Shown here piece after piece: positions 60,541 to 64,000 of a stretch of DNA of 64,000 nucleotides (within the stretch, counting starts at the first letter, position 1; each line of letters opens with the position of its first letter). The stretch comes from Pseudomonas sp. JM0905a (lineage in GTDB: Bacteria > Pseudomonadota > Gammaproteobacteria > Pseudomonadales > Pseudomonadaceae): the NCBI RefSeq assembly GCF_014700075.1, contig NZ_JACXBU010000009.1:62001-126000 (forward strand), read 5' to 3'. The notes beneath the pieces were generated by a model, which did no database searches, was not told the DNA's origin, and worked only from the letters and a program-made list of their open reading frames with translations. Position numbers and translations under genes: made by a program.

Positions 60541-60972
60541 ATGAGGACTTTGTCTTTTCTGAGCCTTGGCGCCCTGCTGCTCGGCGCCGCTACCGCTACC
60601 CTGGCGGCTGTCCCGCGTACCCCGGCGCCTGAAGGCGCGCAGGTGTACTTCATCGAACCGGCCGATGGCGCTACCGTCGGCCAGACCTTCACCGTCAAGT
60701 TCGGCCTCAAGGGCATGGGCGTCGCACCGGCTGGCGTGGATGTGCCCGCAACCGGTCACCACCACCTGTTGATTGGCCTCGCCGAACAGCCGGAGATGGA
60801 CAAGCCGCTGCCCATGACCGACAGCATCCGCCACTTCGGCAAGGGCCAGACCGAAACCCAGGTCACCCTGCCGCCCGGCAAGCACACCCTGCAACTGCTG
60901 GTGGGGGACAAGAATCACGTGCCGCTGGAGCCGCCGGTGATCTCGCAAACCATCACCGTGACGGTGAAGTAA
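60541..60972 (+). CDS. DUF4399 exported protein
   Basis: A 143-residue periplasmic protein with signal peptide (about 1-22, ending TLA). The mature part holds the DUF4399 core: AQVYFIEPADGATVGQTFTVKFGL in outline, GHHHLLI and TLPPGKHTLQLLVGD, an Ig-like beta sandwich with a His cluster that could bind metal. Function unknown. It is followed by a strong bidirectional terminator and is convergent with serA. Confidence 0.9.
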   Translation: MRTLSFLSLGALLLGAATATLAAVPRTPAPEGAQVYFIEPADGATVGQTFTVKFGLKGMGVAPAGVDVPATGHHHLLIGLAEQPEMDKPLPMTDSIRHFGKGQTETQVTLPPGKHTLQLLVGDKNHVPLEPPVISQTITVTVK

Positions 60973-60985
60973 AGACGCTGGAAAC

Positions 60986-61015
60986 GAAAAAGGGAGGCCG
61001 AGGCCTCCCTTTTTC
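60986..61015. terminator. Bidirectional intrinsic terminator
   Basis: A 14-bp perfect stem (60986-60999 with 61002-61015) starts with GAAAAAGGGAGGCC and ends in CTTTTTC, giving A-tract and T-tract on both strands. It lies between the convergent DUF4399 and serA genes. Confidence 0.93.
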
Positions 61016-61055
61016 AATTTACGGCGATGAATCGCCGACGCGCAGCAGCCCCGAC

Positions 61056-62285
61056 TTAGAAGAGGACGCGGCTGCGGATGGTGCCGTTGACGTGCTGGAG
61101 TTTTTCCAGCGCGAGGTCCGAGTACTCGGCATCCACGTCGATCACCACGTAGCCGACCTTGTCGTCGGTCTGCAGGTACTGGCCGGAGATGTTGATGCCG
61201 TTGTCGGCGAACACCTTGTTGATCTCGCTCATCACGCCCGGCACGTTCTGGTGGATGTGCAGCAGACGGTGCTTGCCCGGGTGGGACGGCAGGGCCACTT
61301 CCGGGAAGTTCACGGAGGACACCGAAGTACCGTTGTCGCTGTACTTGACCAGCTTCTCGGCCACTTCCAGGCCGATGTTGGCCTGGGCTTCGGCGGTGGA
61401 ACCACCGATGTGCGGGGTCAGGATCACGCGGTCCAGGCCACGCAGCGGGCTCTCGAACTCCTCGTCGTTGGACTTGGGCTCGACCGGGAACACATCGATG
61501 GCGGCGCCGATCAGGTGCTCGTCCTTGATGGCGGCGGCCAGGTGATCCAGCTCGACCACGGTGCCGCGGGCGGCGTTGATCAGGATGCCGCCCTTCTTGA
61601 TGGCGCGGATTTCCTTCTCGCCGATCATCCACTGGGTGGACGGCAGCTCGGGTACGTGCAGGGACACGATGTCGGACATGCCGAGCAGCTCGTGCAGGTT
61701 GCCCACCTGGGTGGCGTTGCCCAGCGGCAGCTTGGTCACGGTGTCATAGAAGAACACCTGCATGCCCAGGGCCTCGGCCAGCACGGAGAGCTGGGTGCCG
61801 ATGGAGCCGTAGCCGACGATGCCGAGCTTCTTGCCGCGGATTTCGAAGGAGTTGGCTGCGGATTTGATCCAGCCGCCGCGGTGGCAGGAGGCGTTCTTCT
61901 CCGGAATGCCGCGCAGCAGGAGGATGGCCTCGGCCAGCACCAGTTCGGCTACCGAACGGGTGTTGGAATAGGGGGCGTTGAAGACCGCGATACCGCGCTC
62001 ACGGGCGGCATTGAGGTTGACCTGGTTGGTGCCGATGCAGAAGCAGCCGACGGCGATGAGTTTCTTGGCGCAGTCGAACACCTCTTCGGTGAGCTGGGTG
62101 CGCGAGCGAATGCCGATGAAGTGGACGTCGGCGATCTTCTCTTTCAGTTCGTCACCCGAGAGGGCGCCCTTGAGGTACTCGATGTTGGTGTAACCGGCGG
62201 CCTTCAGGGTGTCCACGGCATTCTGGTGAACGCCTTCGAGGAGAAGGAACTTGATCTTGCTCTTTTCGAGAGAGGTCTTGCTCAT
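61056..62285 (-). CDS. serA: D-3-phosphoglycerate dehydrogenase SerA
   Basis: SerA commits 3-phosphoglycerate to serine synthesis. The 409-residue enzyme is of the E. coli type, with a C-terminal ACT domain for serine feedback. Visible are the Rossmann motif VGYGSIGTQ, NAARGTVVEL with the catalytic Arg region, HIGGSTAEAQANIG with the catalytic His, and the ACT segment from about residue 335 (NVPGVMSEINKVF). E. coli-type SerA can also reduce 2-oxoglutarate to D-2-hydroxyglutarate. The adjacent divergent gene encodes the enzyme that oxidises it back. Confidence 0.97.
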   Translation of the reverse strand: MSKTSLEKSKIKFLLLEGVHQNAVDTLKAAGYTNIEYLKGALSGDELKEKIADVHFIGIRSRTQLTEEVFDCAKKLIAVGCFCIGTNQVNLNAARERGIAVFNAPYSNTRSVAELVLAEAILLLRGIPEKNASCHRGGWIKSAANSFEIRGKKLGIVGYGSIGTQLSVLAEALGMQVFFYDTVTKLPLGNATQVGNLHELLGMSDIVSLHVPELPSTQWMIGEKEIRAIKKGGILINAARGTVVELDHLAAAIKDEHLIGAAIDVFPVEPKSNDEEFESPLRGLDRVILTPHIGGSTAEAQANIGLEVAEKLVKYSDNGTSVSSVNFPEVALPSHPGKHRLLHIHQNVPGVMSEINKVFADNGINISGQYLQTDDKVGYVVIDVDAEYSDLALEKLQHVNGTIRSRVLF

Positions 62286-62473
62286 CTGCGTACCTATGTA
62301 TCCCGGTAAAAATGACAGAAGCGGGCCGTGGGGCGGAGCGGGCTGCTCCCCGGAAAATCGGCTGGAGAGCACGATTCGCGGGGTGCGTATGCTAGCATGA
62401 TCTCCTTTTCCCTTGCTCGGTTGCGACCTGAATCGTTCTCAGGGCGACCATGAATGATTTGAGAGTTCCGCTG

Positions 62474-63865
62474 ATGACCAACGCTGCCCTGATCGAAGAG
62501 CTGAAGACCCTGGTTGAGCCCGGCAAGGTGCTGACCGACGCCGCGTCCCTGGACGCCTACGGCAAGGACTGGACCAAGCATTTCGCCCCTGCTCCCAGCG
62601 CCATCGTCTTCCCCAAGACCATCGAGCAGGTGCAGGCCATCGTGCGCTGGGCCAACCAGCACAAGGTCGCTCTGGTGCCGTCCGGCGGCCGTACCGGTCT
62701 GTCCGCTGCGGCTGTGGCGGCTAATGGCGAGGTCGTGGTCGCCTTCGACTACATGAACCAGATCCTCGAATTCAACGAGTTCGACCGCACCGTGGTCTGC
62801 CAGCCGGGCGTGATCACCGAGCAGCTGCAGAACTTTGCCGAGGAAAAGGGTCTGTACTACCCGGTGGACTTCGCCTCTGCCGGTTCCAGCCAGCTTGGCG
62901 GCAACATTGGCACCAATGCCGGCGGGATCAAGGTGATTCGCTACGGCATGACCCGTAACTGGGTAGCCGGCCTGAAGGTAGTCACCGGCGCTGGCGACCT
63001 GCTGGAACTGAACAAGGACCTGATCAAGAACGCCACTGGCTACGACATGCGCCAGCTGTTCATCGGTGCCGAAGGCACCCTGGGCTTCGTGGTTGAAGCC
63101 ACCATGCGTCTGGACCGCGCGCCGAAGAACCTCACCGCCATGGTGCTGGGTTCGCCGGACCTGGATTCCATCATGCCTGTGCTCCACGCCTTCCAGAGCA
63201 AGCTGGACCTCACCGCCTTCGAGTTCTTCTCCGACAAGGCCATGGCCAAGGTTCTGGCTCGTGGCGACGTGCCAGCACCCTTCGAGACCGACTGCCCGTT
63301 CTACGCGCTGCTGGAGTTCGAGGCCGCCAGCGAAGAAATCGCCAACGACGCCCTGGCCACCTTCGAGCACTGCGTGGAGCAGGGCTGGGTGCTGGATGGC
63401 GTGATGAGCCAGAGCGAGCAACAGCTGCAGAACCTGTGGAAGCTGCGTGAGTACATCTCCGAGACCATCTCCCACTGGACCCCGTACAAGAACGACATCT
63501 CGGTCACCGTTTCCAAGGTGCCGGCCTTCCTGCACGACATCGACGCCATCGTCGAAGCCAACTACCCGGACTTCGAAGTGGTCTGGTTCGGCCATATCGG
63601 CGACGGCAATCTGCACCTGAACATCCTCAAGCCGGACAACCTGTCCAAGGACGAGTTCTTCGCCAAGTGCGCCACGGTGAACAAGTGGGTATTCGAGACT
63701 GTGCAGAAGTACAACGGCTCGATCTCCGCCGAGCATGGTGTGGGCATGACCAAGCGCGATTACCTCGGCTACAGCCGTTCGGAGCCTGAGATTGCGGTGA
63801 TGAAGGCGATCAAGGCGGTGTTTGATCCCAACGGGATCATGAACCCCGGAAAGATCTTCAACTGA
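62474..63865 (+). CDS. FAD-linked D-2-hydroxyglutarate dehydrogenase
   Basis: A 463-residue FAD-linked oxidase of the GlcD/D2HGDH type, feeding electrons to the electron-transfer flavoprotein. FAD-binding motifs: PSGGRTGLS and GTNAGGIKVIRYGMTRNWVAG in outline (GTNAGGI). The C-terminal FAD-oxidase domain has WFGHIGDGNLHLN and ends SISAEHGVGMTKRDYL and FDPNGIMNPGKIF. ATG 62474 (MTNAALIEEL) is preferred by family start; 62450 would add eight residues. In Pseudomonas stutzeri the D2HGDH gene next to serA makes SerA thermodynamically favourable, a link that fits this divergent pair. Confidence 0.93.
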   Translation: MTNAALIEELKTLVEPGKVLTDAASLDAYGKDWTKHFAPAPSAIVFPKTIEQVQAIVRWANQHKVALVPSGGRTGLSAAAVAANGEVVVAFDYMNQILEFNEFDRTVVCQPGVITEQLQNFAEEKGLYYPVDFASAGSSQLGGNIGTNAGGIKVIRYGMTRNWVAGLKVVTGAGDLLELNKDLIKNATGYDMRQLFIGAEGTLGFVVEATMRLDRAPKNLTAMVLGSPDLDSIMPVLHAFQSKLDLTAFEFFSDKAMAKVLARGDVPAPFETDCPFYALLEFEAASEEIANDALATFEHCVEQGWVLDGVMSQSEQQLQNLWKLREYISETISHWTPYKNDISVTVSKVPAFLHDIDAIVEANYPDFEVVWFGHIGDGNLHLNILKPDNLSKDEFFAKCATVNKWVFETVQKYNGSISAEHGVGMTKRDYLGYSRSEPEIAVMKAIKAVFDPNGIMNPGKIFN

Positions 63866-63868
63866 AAG

Positions 63869-63972
63869 CTACTGCGCTCGGCCATGCTGCGTTGAGTTCA
63901 GGCTCGGAATGCTCATTTACAGCAGTAAACTCCGCTTCCTCGCCTGAACTCGTCTTGCCTGGCCTTCGCTCG
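63869..63972. repeat. Dispersed intergenic element, copy 2
   Basis: Inverted copy of the element at 10570-10677. The core is GCTCATTTACAGC.GTAAACTCCGC (63911-63935). The outer arms GAGTTCAGGC (63894-63903) and GCCTGAACTC (63942-63951) are fully complementary to each other yet differ from the arms of copy 1. The left end starts CTACTGCGC, matching the GCGCAGCAG tail of copy 1. Confidence 0.7.
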
Positions 63973-63990
63973 TGACGCTTTCAGCGTCAC
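63972..63990. terminator. Hairpin near the window end
   Basis: Perfect 8-bp stem GTGACGCT (63972-63979 with 63983-63990) with a TTC loop, about 107 bp after the dehydrogenase stop codon. It may end that transcript. Confidence 0.5.
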
Positions 63991-64000
63991 GTTCAACAGG

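Overview
The window is a stretch of a high-GC Pseudomonas chromosome (Pseudomonas sensu lato, P. aeruginosa/P. resinovorans side of the genus). The call rests on gene content and order: ilvD, rlmI-like, mutM, ggt, fdx, coaD, M16 pair, ftsY-ftsE-ftsX-rpoH, mtgA, thiS-thiG-trmB, hemW-rdgB-metW-metX, yggT-proC-yggS, pilT-pilU, CBS-CGL, an AHL-acylase-type acylase, serA and D-2-hydroxyglutarate dehydrogenase. From memory this follows the P. aeruginosa PAO1 blocks PA0353-PA0400 and PA0305-PA0317, joined at about 51.6 kb. I saw no rRNA, tRNA, IS element, phage or CRISPR array. Coding density is high, and most large antisense frames are GC-rich shadows.

Layout. 0-8.3 kb: ilvD, an rRNA methyltransferase, an HDOD protein with mutM, an acyltransferase, a small membrane protein and a Na/Pi-type transporter. 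8.5-16.2 kb: gamma-glutamyltransferase with a ferredoxin, coaD, then an alcohol/aldehyde oxidation group (GMC oxidoreductase, Tat-type partner, aldehyde dehydrogenase) with a divergent TetR regulator and a perfect 18-bp palindrome between them. 16.3-22.2 kb: a tight four-gene operon that is the most unusual part of the window. 22.2-30.9 kb: hydrolase, rsmD, M16 peptidases, ftsYEX and rpoH. 30.9-36.2 kb: mtgA, thiamine genes, trmB and a DUF1329 protein. 36.2-46 kb: a reverse-strand run (hemW, rdgB, metW, metX, a dynamin-like GTPase, yggT, proC, yggS). 46-51.6 kb: pilT-pilU, a TM2 protein and reverse transsulfuration. 51.7-64 kb: acylase and AraC regulator, several small envelope proteins, an unusually short solute-binding protein, and the divergent serA/D-2-HG dehydrogenase pair.

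The candidate new system is the 16315-22178 operon: (1) a soluble protein with a pseudo-receiver-like N-terminus, six CxxC pairs laid out like the TackOD1 (thaumarchaeal output) domain, and a GGDEF domain whose active site is lost (SEEVL) while an RxxD inhibitory-site motif remains at canonical spacing; (2) a processive family-2 glycosyltransferase; (3) a TolC-like outer-membrane protein fused to a C-terminal TIM-barrel/glycoside-hydrolase-like domain; (4) a HlyD-type adaptor. My reading is a c-di-GMP-gated, synthase-dependent exopolysaccharide machine that exports through a TolC/HlyD conduit instead of the usual TPR plus beta-barrel route, with a hydrolase built into the outer-membrane component. 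The parts are visible in the sequence; the polymer, the ligand and the function are inferred.

A second unexplained signal is a roughly 105-bp dispersed element present twice (about 10.6 kb and 63.9 kb, opposite orientations). It has a conserved core and outer arms that differ in sequence but stay self-complementary, which suggests a conserved structure.
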